Source: Sulfopaludibacter sp035606355 (GTDB taxonomy: Bacteria > Acidobacteriota > Terriglobia > Bryobacterales > Bryobacteraceae). From it: DNA of 38,351 nucleotides. Made by a program: the position numbers and the translations under genes. Numbering within the stretch: position 1 is the stretch's first letter; every line of letters starts with the position of its first letter. Of this stretch, positions 8,543 through 15,915 are shown one piece after another. The notes below the pieces were generated by a model that saw only the letters and a list, made by a program, of their open reading frames with translations, had not been told where the DNA came from and did not search any database. Location of the stretch: contig DATNFO010000020.1 in NCBI GenBank assembly GCA_035606355.1, positions 1 through 38,351 of the forward strand. Reading direction: 5' to 3'.

Positions 8543-9352
8543 ATGGCTGGCATGGAAACCTTAAGAATCGGAAGCAGCGGGGCTGCGGTCGTGACGCTGA
8601 AGGATGCGCTGGCCGCACACGGTTTTGTTGTCGGAAACACGAGCGCGGTTTTCGATAGCGCGACGCAAGCGGCGGTGAAGGGCTTTCAGTCGTCGATTGG
8701 ATTGATGGCGGACGGAGCGGCCGGTCAGCAGACCCAGGCAGCGCTGGGACTCGCCGAACCCGCGACGCCTCTGCCGATTCCGGCTGTGACCGTGGCCGTG
8801 GTGTCCCGCATGTGCCCCGGCGCGCCTGTTCCGAACATACAAAGTAATCTGCCCGTCGTGCTGAACGCGCTGCTGGGTCCGCACCTTGGGGACAGGCAGA
8901 TGGTGCTGATGGCGGTGGGAACTATTCGCGCGGAGACGGGTTGTTTCGCGCCCATCTGCGAGTCCGTAAGTGTGTTCAACACGGCCCCGGGTGGGTCTCC
9001 GTTCGCCCTGTATGACGGCCGCGCGTCGCTCGGGAACACTCAGCCGGGCGATGGCGCCCGTTTCAAAGGCCGAGGTTTTGTGCAATTGACCGGGCGCGCG
9101 AATTACCAGAAGTATGGGCGGCAAATCGGCGTCCCGCTACTGGATGATCCGGACCGGGCGAACGATGCCGCAACGGCCGCGGCGTTGTTGAGCGCGTTTC
9201 TGAAGGCGCATGAGCCGCAGATCCGGTCAGCGCTGGCGGCGGGCGATTTGGCGACTGCCCGCTCACTGGTGAATGGCGGATCGCATGGCTTGACGGAGTT
9301 CTCGGCGGCTTATCACGTGGGCAATGAGTTATTGGCCGCGTCTTTGACTTAG
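8543..9352 (+). CDS. Peptidoglycan-binding domain plus GH19/lysozyme-like hydrolase
   Basis: The N-terminal 70 residues form a peptidoglycan-binding type-1 domain (LRIGSSGAAVVTLKDAL, then FDSATQAAVKGFQ). A Pro-rich linker leads to a catalytic domain of the GH19 chitinase/lysozyme-like superfamily: the likely acid Glu is in GTIRAETGCF and the hallmark FKGRGFVQLTGRANY follows. The expected activity is cleavage of peptidoglycan or a chitin-like polymer. No signal peptide is visible at the N-terminus, as in many phage endolysins. ATG 8543 is preferred, with GGAG at 8527-8530; a TTG at 8525 and an ATG at 8552 are in frame. It is a single-gene unit directly beside the tandem repeats, consistent with acquisition from a phage or other element; that part is inference. 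Confidence 0.8.
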   Translation: MAGMETLRIGSSGAAVVTLKDALAAHGFVVGNTSAVFDSATQAAVKGFQSSIGLMADGAAGQQTQAALGLAEPATPLPIPAVTVAVVSRMCPGAPVPNIQSNLPVVLNALLGPHLGDRQMVLMAVGTIRAETGCFAPICESVSVFNTAPGGSPFALYDGRASLGNTQPGDGARFKGRGFVQLTGRANYQKYGRQIGVPLLDDPDRANDAATAAALLSAFLKAHEPQIRSALAAGDLATARSLVNGGSHGLTEFSAAYHVGNELLAASLT

Positions 9353-9383
9353 GCTTCACGCGATCGCTAGCCCGCCAAGCCGT

Positions 9384-10100
9384 TTACTTCGGAATTGAAA
9401 AGTTGAGCGTAGAATCCGCTTCGTACTTTCTATAGTCACGAAACGTCATCTCGCGGCGGAGCAGTGTTTTCTTGGCTCGGATGAGCGCCATTGCCCGGCT
9501 TGCCAGCATAAAGTGCTGGCCTGAGATGGTTGTGTCGGCGAACTCGACTTCTTGCGTCGCTTCGCCCATCGAGAGCTCCGGGGCGGCCTCGGTTTCGAGA
9601 TGCAGCTTGAGGATGGCGCCATCCTGCCGGACGGTGAGCGTCCCATGGAAAGCGACAGGCGAGCTCAAGCCCTCGCTGCGAATCGTGAAGACGGAGTTGA
9701 TGCGCGCCACATGGAACTCGAATTCGTCGGGCGGGTGGAATTCGAGTTGGGCGTGACTGTCGGGCGCAAAAATGTAAGTCATTGAGCTCCCGAATTCGCC
9801 GCTGCTGTTGAACCCGGAGGGACGCACGCCCGGTTTTGCGGGTTTGCCATTCACGCTGATGGTGCGCATGCGCTCGCGGCCGCCCGAGTATGCGACTTCG
9901 TCTTCCACGGTGTCCAGCAGTTTCCATTCGCCATTGGACTTCTGCTGGCTTCGCCGCGTGACGCGCGTGCAAATAAAGTCCGGCATTTCCGATTCGTACT
10001 GCCGGGCATAGGCTGTCACACGTTCGAGGAGCGTGTCCTTGGGTGCCGGCGCGTCCTGTATGAGGAGCGCGAGCGCCCACAGGGTCGCAGCGAGGGCCAT
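9384..10100 (-). CDS. Exported protein of unknown function downstream of blaR1-like gene
   Basis: A 238-residue protein with a hydrophobic N-terminus (LAATLWALALLIQ) consistent with a signal peptide. The mature part contains YARQYESEMPDFICTRVTRR and then a mostly beta-rich body. I associate this with a family of exported acidobacterial proteins that has no assigned role. The start lies only 3 bases after the stop of the BlaR1-like gene on the same strand, so it belongs to the same operon and should be controlled by the MecI-type repressor. No catalytic motif is recognisable. Confidence 0.75.
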   Translation of the reverse strand: MALAATLWALALLIQDAPAPKDTLLERVTAYARQYESEMPDFICTRVTRRSQQKSNGEWKLLDTVEDEVAYSGGRERMRTISVNGKPAKPGVRPSGFNSSGEFGSSMTYIFAPDSHAQLEFHPPDEFEFHVARINSVFTIRSEGLSSPVAFHGTLTVRQDGAILKLHLETEAAPELSMGEATQEVEFADTTISGQHFMLASRAMALIRAKKTLLRREMTFRDYRKYEADSTLNFSIPK

Positions 10101-10103
10101 GCT

Positions 10104-11897
10104 TTACTTTACATCGAAGAGGATTCGCTCACCGTACGCTTTGCCGCTGCCGTCCGCCACCACGAGAGTGCATTCGTAGGAGCCTCGCCTCAGAGTGAAA
10201 TTGCAAACATAGGAACCCGATTCCGGCTTCGGCGTCAGAGAATCGCGGACGGCGGCGACGGGTCGGCTGTCGAGAGTCTTGATTTGCGCGAGGATCTCGA
10301 CTCTGCCGGAGAACGAATCGAGTGGAATGTTGAGCGTCTGCTGTTCACCGGCCGGCCGCGTCGCCATGTATGCCGAACGTTCGGGAAGCCCCGCGACGGC
10401 GGTGAGTATGCGGGCGAATTGCGTGGAGCGGACCGGTCCGGTGGGTTGAGTGCCGGCGCCGCGGAACTCGCTCTCTAGTGCGTTGACGAGCGTCTGTTCC
10501 ATAAACGGCGACCCGTAGAAGGCCGCCACCGGATCGGCCGGTGCTGCGGCTTTGCCGAAGTACCGCACCACGGCTCCGCCAACGGCAGACACTGCGTCCG
10601 AAGCTTGTGTACGCACGTTCGGGTTCAGTGGGAAAGGCGCGCTGTATTCCGCCTGCGCGCTGACCTTGCCGATCGCTGCGTTTATAGCGGCGCGTGAGGC
10701 GGTGAAGTCCTGCGTCACACGCAGGCGGCCGTCCGTCGAGGCCATGACCGCTACAGTTGCGCCCAAGGGTATCTGGTCGCGGACGAAGGCCAGTGCTGCG
10801 TCGCGAAGTTGCACGCGCTCGGCCGGAGTCGTGCCGCCGAAGTCGAGGAGGATAGCCATGCGGGTTCCTGCGGGCTGCGGTGACGGGGCGGGTGAAGGCG
10901 CAGGTCTGGGCGCGGGCATAGGTTGTACCGGAGCAATGTATCGAGGCGGCTGCGCCCATGCGAGAACTGGAAGCGTCGCAGACCCGAGAATGAATCCGGC
11001 GATCGCTGGAATTGCGAGGGTCGCGACCGCGGCGGCAGCGAGCAGAGATTGTTTGGCGCGGCTGAGCGCCGGTACCGTTCGATTCTTCATGATGGCCTCG
11101 ATTCTTCGTTTGAGATTGGAGCCGGTAACGCCGGGTACGCAGGCGAGCGGCGATTCGGCGTAAAGTTTGCACACGCTGACGATGGCTTCGGCATACACTC
11201 GCGGCTGATTGCCGAGTCTGAGCACGGCCTCGTCGCAGGCGTGTTCGCGTTCTTCGATCAGGCGCGCTCCGATCCACCAGATTGCCGGGTGAAACCAGAA
11301 CATCGTTTCCACGAGCATGTGAACGGCGGAAAGCAGATTGTCGCGCCGGCGCACATGGCATAGTTCATGCGCGAGAACGGCTTCGAACTGCGCGGCGGTG
11401 AGGCGCGCGGCAATGCCGTCGGGAAGCAGGAGCGTGGGCCGGAGGAAGCCCACAATACCGGGTTCCACCAGCAGTGCCGATGAGCGCACTTCGACTGGCG
11501 CCGCGATCGGGAGCGCCTTGCTGTCGCGGACGGCCGCGCGAATCCGCAGCCAGCCGCGAAACCGGAATACGACGAGTGCCAGCGCGCCCGACGCCCAGAG
11601 CGCAAACAGCGCGGGCCTGTGCCATTCGACGGGGTGCGGCGCGGCCGGACGTGTGACCGTCTCGACGACGTACGCAATGACCGGCGTTGCGATGCGTTCG
11701 GCCACGGAAGCCGGCGAGTGCACACGAGCGCCGAGCGCAATGAGCGCCTGAAACGGGAGCAGAAATTTCACGGAAGCGGCGAACCAAAGCGCGTAGCGGA
11801 TGCCCGCGCGGTTGCGGCGGAATGCGAGCGTGAGCAAGCCGGCCGCGAGTGCGAAACAGGTGGATTGCCAGAGATGCGCGAAGAGGTCAAGGTTCAT
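10104..11897 (-). CDS. BlaR1/MecR1-like M56 zinc metallopeptidase fused to VWFA-like domain
   Basis: Membrane-bound sensor protease expected to inactivate the partner MecI/BlaI repressor. The N-terminal part has several membrane helices. The M56 peptidase motif HELCH (His177, Glu178, His181) is followed by EREHACDEAV with the third zinc ligand Glu223. After a further helix (about 285-305) and a Pro/Ala-rich linker (about 318-345) comes a domain of about 250 residues starting MAILLDFGGTTPAERVQLRD. This resembles the acidobacterial VWFA-related family rather than a penicillin-binding sensor. So the sensor part differs from classical BlaR1, and a beta-lactam signal should not be assumed. I start at ATG 11897 because the ORF extended to 11987 runs through mecI; this start overlaps the mecI stop by 11 bases, and MNLDLFAHLWQST is a typical beginning for the family. 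Confidence 0.85.
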   Translation of the reverse strand: MNLDLFAHLWQSTCFALAAGLLTLAFRRNRAGIRYALWFAASVKFLLPFQALIALGARVHSPASVAERIATPVIAYVVETVTRPAAPHPVEWHRPALFALWASGALALVVFRFRGWLRIRAAVRDSKALPIAAPVEVRSSALLVEPGIVGFLRPTLLLPDGIAARLTAAQFEAVLAHELCHVRRRDNLLSAVHMLVETMFWFHPAIWWIGARLIEEREHACDEAVLRLGNQPRVYAEAIVSVCKLYAESPLACVPGVTGSNLKRRIEAIMKNRTVPALSRAKQSLLAAAAVATLAIPAIAGFILGSATLPVLAWAQPPRYIAPVQPMPAPRPAPSPAPSPQPAGTRMAILLDFGGTTPAERVQLRDAALAFVRDQIPLGATVAVMASTDGRLRVTQDFTASRAAINAAIGKVSAQAEYSAPFPLNPNVRTQASDAVSAVGGAVVRYFGKAAAPADPVAAFYGSPFMEQTLVNALESEFRGAGTQPTGPVRSTQFARILTAVAGLPERSAYMATRPAGEQQTLNIPLDSFSGRVEILAQIKTLDSRPVAAVRDSLTPKPESGSYVCNFTLRRGSYECTLVVADGSGKAYGERILFDVK

Positions 11898-12282
11898 GGC
11901 GTTTGCGCTTTCGCTGCTTGTCGAGCTGTACGATGGTTTTTTCGAGCTCGCGGACGTCATCGAGCGTGAGCTTGCCGGCTTCGGCAAGCTGCGCCATCAT
12001 CGGCTGCGCGCGTCCGCCGAAGAAGCCCAGAATGTGGTCCAGCACTTTGTGCCGGGCTGCGTCGCGGTCCACGGCAGGCTCGTAAATGTGGGCGTTGCCG
12101 ATCTTGCGGACGCGGCGGACCGCGCCTTTGGCCTCCATACGATTCACGGTGGTCTGCACTGTGGTGTACGCGGGCCGCGGCTCGGGAAACGTTTCCTGTA
12201 TCTCGCGCACGGAGGCTTTGCCGCTGGTCCAGAGCGCTTCGAGGATCTGCAATTCGAGTTTGCTGAGTTTGGGTTGGGACAT
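11887..12282 (-). CDS. BlaI/MecI-family transcriptional repressor
   Basis: A 131-residue protein with the winged-helix core of BlaI/MecI repressors: LSKLELQILEALWTSGKASV, then REIQETFPEPRPAYTTVQTT, the recognition helix region, then NRMEAKGAVRRVRKIG. The C-terminal half forms the dimerisation helices. It should bind the TACTAC/GTAGTA operator lying in its own promoter (12290-12326) and be cleaved or released through the BlaR1-like peptidase encoded next, whose start overlaps this gene's stop. The gene is the first of a three-gene minus-strand operon: repressor, sensor peptidase, exported protein. Confidence 0.92.
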   Translation of the reverse strand: MSQPKLSKLELQILEALWTSGKASVREIQETFPEPRPAYTTVQTTVNRMEAKGAVRRVRKIGNAHIYEPAVDRDAARHKVLDHILGFFGGRAQPMMAQLAEAGKLTLDDVRELEKTIVQLDKQRKRKRHEP

Positions 12283-12289
12283 TCGTTTC

Positions 12290-12334
12290 TACTACGATCT
12301 GTCTGATGCTACTACAGAGTAGTAGCAATGGCAA
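12290..12334 (-). promoter_or_regulatory. mecI promoter with embedded BlaI/MecI operator
   Basis: On the minus strand TTGCCA (12334-12329) and TAGCAT (12311-12306) are 17 bases apart, a good sigma-70-like -35/-10 pair. A perfect inverted repeat GCTACTACAGAGTAGTAGC (12308-12326; 8-base arms, 3-base centre) fills the spacer and touches the -10. It matches the TACTAC...GTAGTA form of BlaI/MecI operators. A further TACTAC half-site lies at 12290-12295, exactly 20 bases from the next one, between the -10 and the repressor start. Binding here would block the operon, giving autorepression. The divergent gene starting at 12384 may share this control. Confidence 0.8.
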
Positions 12335-12383
12335 GTGCTATTCCGCTCAGACGGCGGACTGGAGCGGTCAGTACGATCAGGGT

Positions 12384-12869
12384 ATGAAGCGGCGAACTGT
12401 TTTGCTGATGGCCGTGCTGCTGGCGGCGTTGCCGGCAGGTGCGGCGAATGACGGCCCGATGGAACGCGCCACGCTGAAGGGACTGAAGGCGATCAACGTG
12501 GTGATCGACACGCTATCGCCCGTGCTGATTCATGACGGGCTGGCGGCGGAGACGTTGCGCGCTCAAATCGAGCATGACCTCAGCGCGGCGGGCATCACGG
12601 TAGATCGCAATGCTCGCGAGTTCGTGGGGTTGCGAATTACACACGTGCGGGCGGCAAAGGGTCCGTATGCGTTCGGGATGTCGCTGGGTTTTTACCAGCC
12701 GGTGGTGCTGTCGCGCGATAAAGACATTCGCACCGTCACCCAAACCTGGGAAGTGATCTCGGTGGCAATGGCCGAGCCGAAAGTGCTGATACAGGCCGCG
12801 AACGATACCGCGTCGGAACTGACTCAGCGCTTCGTCTCCGCATGGCGGAGCGTGAACGCAAATAAGTGA
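12384..12869 (+). CDS. Small exported protein of unknown function
   Basis: A 161-residue protein beginning MKRRTVLLMAVLLAALPAGA, a textbook signal peptide with likely cleavage after AGA. The ATG at 12384 was chosen because the longer ORF from 12306 would start inside the operator and add a non-signal-like leader. The mature part contains LKGLKAINVVIDTLSP and a repeated helix/strand pattern but no motif I recognise. It is divergent from mecI with a gap of about 100 bases that contains the repressor's operator. Its stop converges on the uridine kinase-like gene 27 bases away. Confidence 0.7.
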   Translation: MKRRTVLLMAVLLAALPAGAANDGPMERATLKGLKAINVVIDTLSPVLIHDGLAAETLRAQIEHDLSAAGITVDRNAREFVGLRITHVRAAKGPYAFGMSLGFYQPVVLSRDKDIRTVTQTWEVISVAMAEPKVLIQAANDTASELTQRFVSAWRSVNANK

Positions 12870-12896
12870 CGCCCTCCCGCAAGATCCTCAGCCAGT

Positions 12897-13520
12897 CTAC
12901 AGGCCGGCCGCGGCGGCGCTCGCGCGCGGCAGCGCGTTTAACACCTGCGCTGTGGTGACGGCGAGCGCGTCCTCGCCCGAAACCACGAGATTTGCGTGTT
13001 TCTGCGTGGGATAGACGAACCATTCGGCGCTGGGTTTTACTGTGCGCTCGTACTGCTCGCGGACGGATTGCTCCGTGCGGCCTCTTTCGGCGACATCGCG
13101 GCGCAATCGGCGCGAGTAGCAGACCTCCGCAGCGGTTTGCACGTAGACGCGCGTATCGAGCATGGCGCGCAGTTCCGGCCAATAGAGCACGAATAGCCCC
13201 TCGACGATCATGAAGCGGCTCGGCTTTATCGTCCGCGTATCACTGGTGCGGGCGTAGTCGGCGAAGGAGTAGACCGGCTCTTCGAAAGATTGGCCGGCGG
13301 CAATGGCCTGCAGGTGCTCGTGCAGCAGTTCCCAATCGAGCGCGTCGGGATGATCGAAATTCATCTTTTTGCGCTCTTCGAGAGGAATCTCTTCCATGCC
13401 TCGATAATAGGAATCCAGGGAAATAATCGACGTTCCGGGAAGCTCCCGGGCAACGTGATTGGCGAGCTCGCTTTTTCCGGAGCTCGACGGACCGGCAATG
13501 CCGATGATGTGGGCTCTCAT
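12897..13520 (-). CDS. udk: Uridine kinase / P-loop nucleoside kinase
   Basis: A 207-residue kinase of the uridine kinase/phosphoribulokinase family, expected to phosphorylate uridine (and cytidine) with ATP or GTP in pyrimidine salvage. The Walker A motif GPSSSGKS is at residues 10-17. SLDSYYRGM follows and matches the substrate-contacting DxFY region. NFDHPDALDWELL is the family signature region, and a Walker-B-like FMIVEGLFVLY comes later. The gene is last in the tetrapyrrole group, 21 bases after the stop of cobA/hemD on the same strand, but its function has no direct link with heme. Uridine specificity is by family resemblance only. Confidence 0.85.
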   Translation of the reverse strand: MRAHIIGIAGPSSSGKSELANHVARELPGTSIISLDSYYRGMEEIPLEERKKMNFDHPDALDWELLHEHLQAIAAGQSFEEPVYSFADYARTSDTRTIKPSRFMIVEGLFVLYWPELRAMLDTRVYVQTAAEVCYSRRLRRDVAERGRTEQSVREQYERTVKPSAEWFVYPTQKHANLVVSGEDALAVTTAQVLNALPRASAAAAGL

Positions 13521-13541
13521 CTCTTTGACGGGGGAGTCATT

Positions 13542-15017
13542 TCAGTCTCGCATAATTCGGACTACGGCGTCCAGCATTCCATCGATCGTAAACGGGCTGG
13601 CTTCGGCGGCGATTTCGATGCCGAGCCCGGCGGCGGTCGCGGTGGTGATCGGGCCTATGGAAACGCAGCGTGCGCTCTTCGCCGCTCCGGCGCCGAATAA
13701 CTCGACGAAGTTGCGGACCGTCGATGAACTGGTGAACGTGATGCAATCCGCGCGGGGCGCTTCTGCCGCCGGCGGCTTCTCCGTTCGATAAGCCGCCACC
13801 ACGTCGATGCGGGCTCCGCGCCGGCCCAATTCGGCCGGAATGATATCGCGGGCCGCCGCGGCGCGTGGAAGCATGATGCGCTTACCGGCGAGATCGTAGG
13901 GCGCGAAGGCTTCCAGCAGCGATTCGGCGACGTACTCGCGGCCCATGAGATCTACCTTCAAATGCAGGGCTTCGATGGCTGCGGCGGTCGCGGGCCCGAT
14001 CGCGCAAATGCGGGCGCGGAGGTCGCGGAGGTCGCGCTGCGAACGGTCCAGGCGCTCCAGAAAAAAGCGGACGCCGTTGGCGCTCGTGAAGATCAGCCAG
14101 TCATATGCGCTCAAGGCGGCAATGGCGGAATCGAGCGGCGCGTAATCGGACGCGGGGCAGATCTCGATCGTGGGTGTTTCGATAACGAACGCGCCGAGAG
14201 CCGCGAGCCTTTCGGAAAGTGCGCCGGCCTGTTCCCGAGCCCGAGTGATGGCGATGCGCTTGCCGAAGAGCGGGAGCCGTTCAAACCAGTCCAACTTGTC
14301 TCGTAAATGGACCACTTCGCCGATGATGATCGTGGCCGGCGGCTTCATGCCTGCTTCAGCGATGCGGCCGGGGAGCGTGGCGAGTGTCCCGGTGACGGTC
14401 TGCTGATCGGGACGCGTCGCCCAACGGACTGCCATGGCGGGAGTTTCGGCGGCGCGTCCGCGGGCGATCAATTCGCCGGCGATCTGCGGGAACGTGGTCA
14501 GGCCCATGAAGATGACCAGCGTCTCGGCGTGCCCCACCTTTTTCCAATCGATCGCCTCCACCGCGTGGCCGGTGACGAAGGTGACCGCGCTGGTGTGGTC
14601 GCGATGGGTAAGCGGCACGCCGGTGTAGGCAGCTATGCCCATAGGGGTGCTGACGCCGGGCACCACTTCGAACGGAATGCCGGCTTCGACGAGCGCTTCG
14701 GCTTCTTCGCCGCCCCGTCCAAAGAGAAACGGGTCGCCGCCCTTCAGGCGAACGACGGTGATGCCGCGGCGCGCGCGCTCGATCAACATGGCGCAGATTT
14801 CGTCCTGCGAAAAAGCGTGCGCCGATTTCTTTTTGCCGACGTAAAGGCGTTCCGCACCCGGCGGCGCGAGAGCGAGAAGCGCGTCGGGCGCCAGATGATC
14901 GAAGAGCACGGCGCCTGCGCGCGCGAGCACATCGCGGCCTTTCACGGTAATGAGCGCGGGGTCGCCGGGACCCGCACCTACCAGATAGACTGTGCCTGGA
15001 AGCGGAGGCTCAGGCAC
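13542..15017 (-). CDS. cobA-hemD: Fused uroporphyrinogen-III C-methyltransferase / uroporphyrinogen-III synthase
   Basis: Bifunctional tetrapyrrole enzyme of 491 residues. The first part (about 8-245) is a SAM-dependent uroporphyrinogen-III methyltransferase, with motif GAGPGDPALITVKG (14-27) and RLKGGDPFLFGRGGEEAEAL (90-109); it leads to precorrin-2 for siroheme or cobalamin. The second part (about 253-490, starting KRIAITRAREQAGALSERL) is uroporphyrinogen-III synthase, which closes hydroxymethylbilane with ring D inversion. The order CobA-HemD in one chain is a known fusion in several phyla. The start overlaps the end of hemC by 8 bases, so the product of HemC can pass straight to this enzyme. 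Confidence 0.93.
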   Translation of the reverse strand: MPEPPLPGTVYLVGAGPGDPALITVKGRDVLARAGAVLFDHLAPDALLALAPPGAERLYVGKKKSAHAFSQDEICAMLIERARRGITVVRLKGGDPFLFGRGGEEAEALVEAGIPFEVVPGVSTPMGIAAYTGVPLTHRDHTSAVTFVTGHAVEAIDWKKVGHAETLVIFMGLTTFPQIAGELIARGRAAETPAMAVRWATRPDQQTVTGTLATLPGRIAEAGMKPPATIIIGEVVHLRDKLDWFERLPLFGKRIAITRAREQAGALSERLAALGAFVIETPTIEICPASDYAPLDSAIAALSAYDWLIFTSANGVRFFLERLDRSQRDLRDLRARICAIGPATAAAIEALHLKVDLMGREYVAESLLEAFAPYDLAGKRIMLPRAAAARDIIPAELGRRGARIDVVAAYRTEKPPAAEAPRADCITFTSSSTVRNFVELFGAGAAKSARCVSIGPITTATAAGLGIEIAAEASPFTIDGMLDAVVRIMRD

Positions 15018-15912
15018 TGAAAACGCTCGCCAGAATGCGCATGGCGCCTTGCTCCAGCAGTCGAGCGCCGAGTTGCTGGCCGATTTGCCAGGCGTCGGCT
15101 ACCGGGCCGGTTTCTTCGTCGTAGAGGCGGTCTGCGCCATCGGGTGAGATCACGACGCCGCGCAGCATCAGTTCGCCGCTATCCACTGTGGCGAAGCCGC
15201 CGATCGGCACCTGGCAGCCTCCACCGAGGCGCGCGAGCAGGCCGCGTTCGGCAGTGACGGCTGCGTGGGTGGATGCATCGTCCATCGTCGTGCGGCAGAT
15301 TTCGAGGGCGTCGCCGGTCTCGCGGGTCTGGATTCCGAGAGCGCCCTGGCCCACCGCGGGGCACATTTTGTACGGCGGCAGAAGTTCGGCGATGCGATCG
15401 GCCCAGCCGAGGCGCCGGAGTCCGGCGGCAGCGAGCAGGATTGAATCGTATTGGCCTTCATCGAGCTTGCGCAGGCGCGTATCGAGGTTGCCGCGCAGAT
15501 TCTCAATCTGCACGTTGGGCCACAAGTATTTCAGTTGAGCGGAACGGCGCAGCGAACTGGTCCCGATTTTGCCGCCCGGTTTCAGGTCCGAGAGGCGCTT
15601 GCCGACGATGGCATCGCGCGGGTCGGCACGCTCCGGAACGGCGGCAAGGGTCAGACCGGCAGGGTTCTGGGTCGGCAGGTCCTTGAGACTATGTACGGCG
15701 ACGTCCGCGCGTCCGGCGAGCAGCGCTTCTTCGATCTCTTTCGTGAAGAGTCCCTTGCCGCCGACCTTGGCGAGCGGGACATCGGTGATCTTATCGCCGG
15801 TAGTTTTGATGATTTCGATGCGGCACTCGTGGCCGGCGTTGGTGAGCTGCTCTTCTACCCAGTGGGCCTGCCACAAGGCAAGCTGCGAACCTCGCGATGC
15901 GATGACAAGCAT
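15010..15912 (-). CDS. hemC: Porphobilinogen deaminase (hydroxymethylbilane synthase)
   Basis: A 300-residue enzyme that joins four porphobilinogens into hydroxymethylbilane. Visible hallmarks are the N-terminal IASRGSQLALWQA, IIKTTGD, the active-site VHSLKDLP (Asp78 in Leu-Lys-Asp), GTSSLRRSAQL with the conserved arginines, NLRGNLDTRLRKL, and the dipyrromethane-cofactor cysteine Cys233 in LGGGCQVPIGG. Full length for the family. It lies 3 bases after hemA and overlaps cobA/hemD by 8 bases on the same strand. Confidence 0.96.
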   Translation of the reverse strand: MLVIASRGSQLALWQAHWVEEQLTNAGHECRIEIIKTTGDKITDVPLAKVGGKGLFTKEIEEALLAGRADVAVHSLKDLPTQNPAGLTLAAVPERADPRDAIVGKRLSDLKPGGKIGTSSLRRSAQLKYLWPNVQIENLRGNLDTRLRKLDEGQYDSILLAAAGLRRLGWADRIAELLPPYKMCPAVGQGALGIQTRETGDALEICRTTMDDASTHAAVTAERGLLARLGGGCQVPIGGFATVDSGELMLRGVVISPDGADRLYDEETGPVADAWQIGQQLGARLLEQGAMRILASVFSA

Positions 15913-15915
15913 GAA

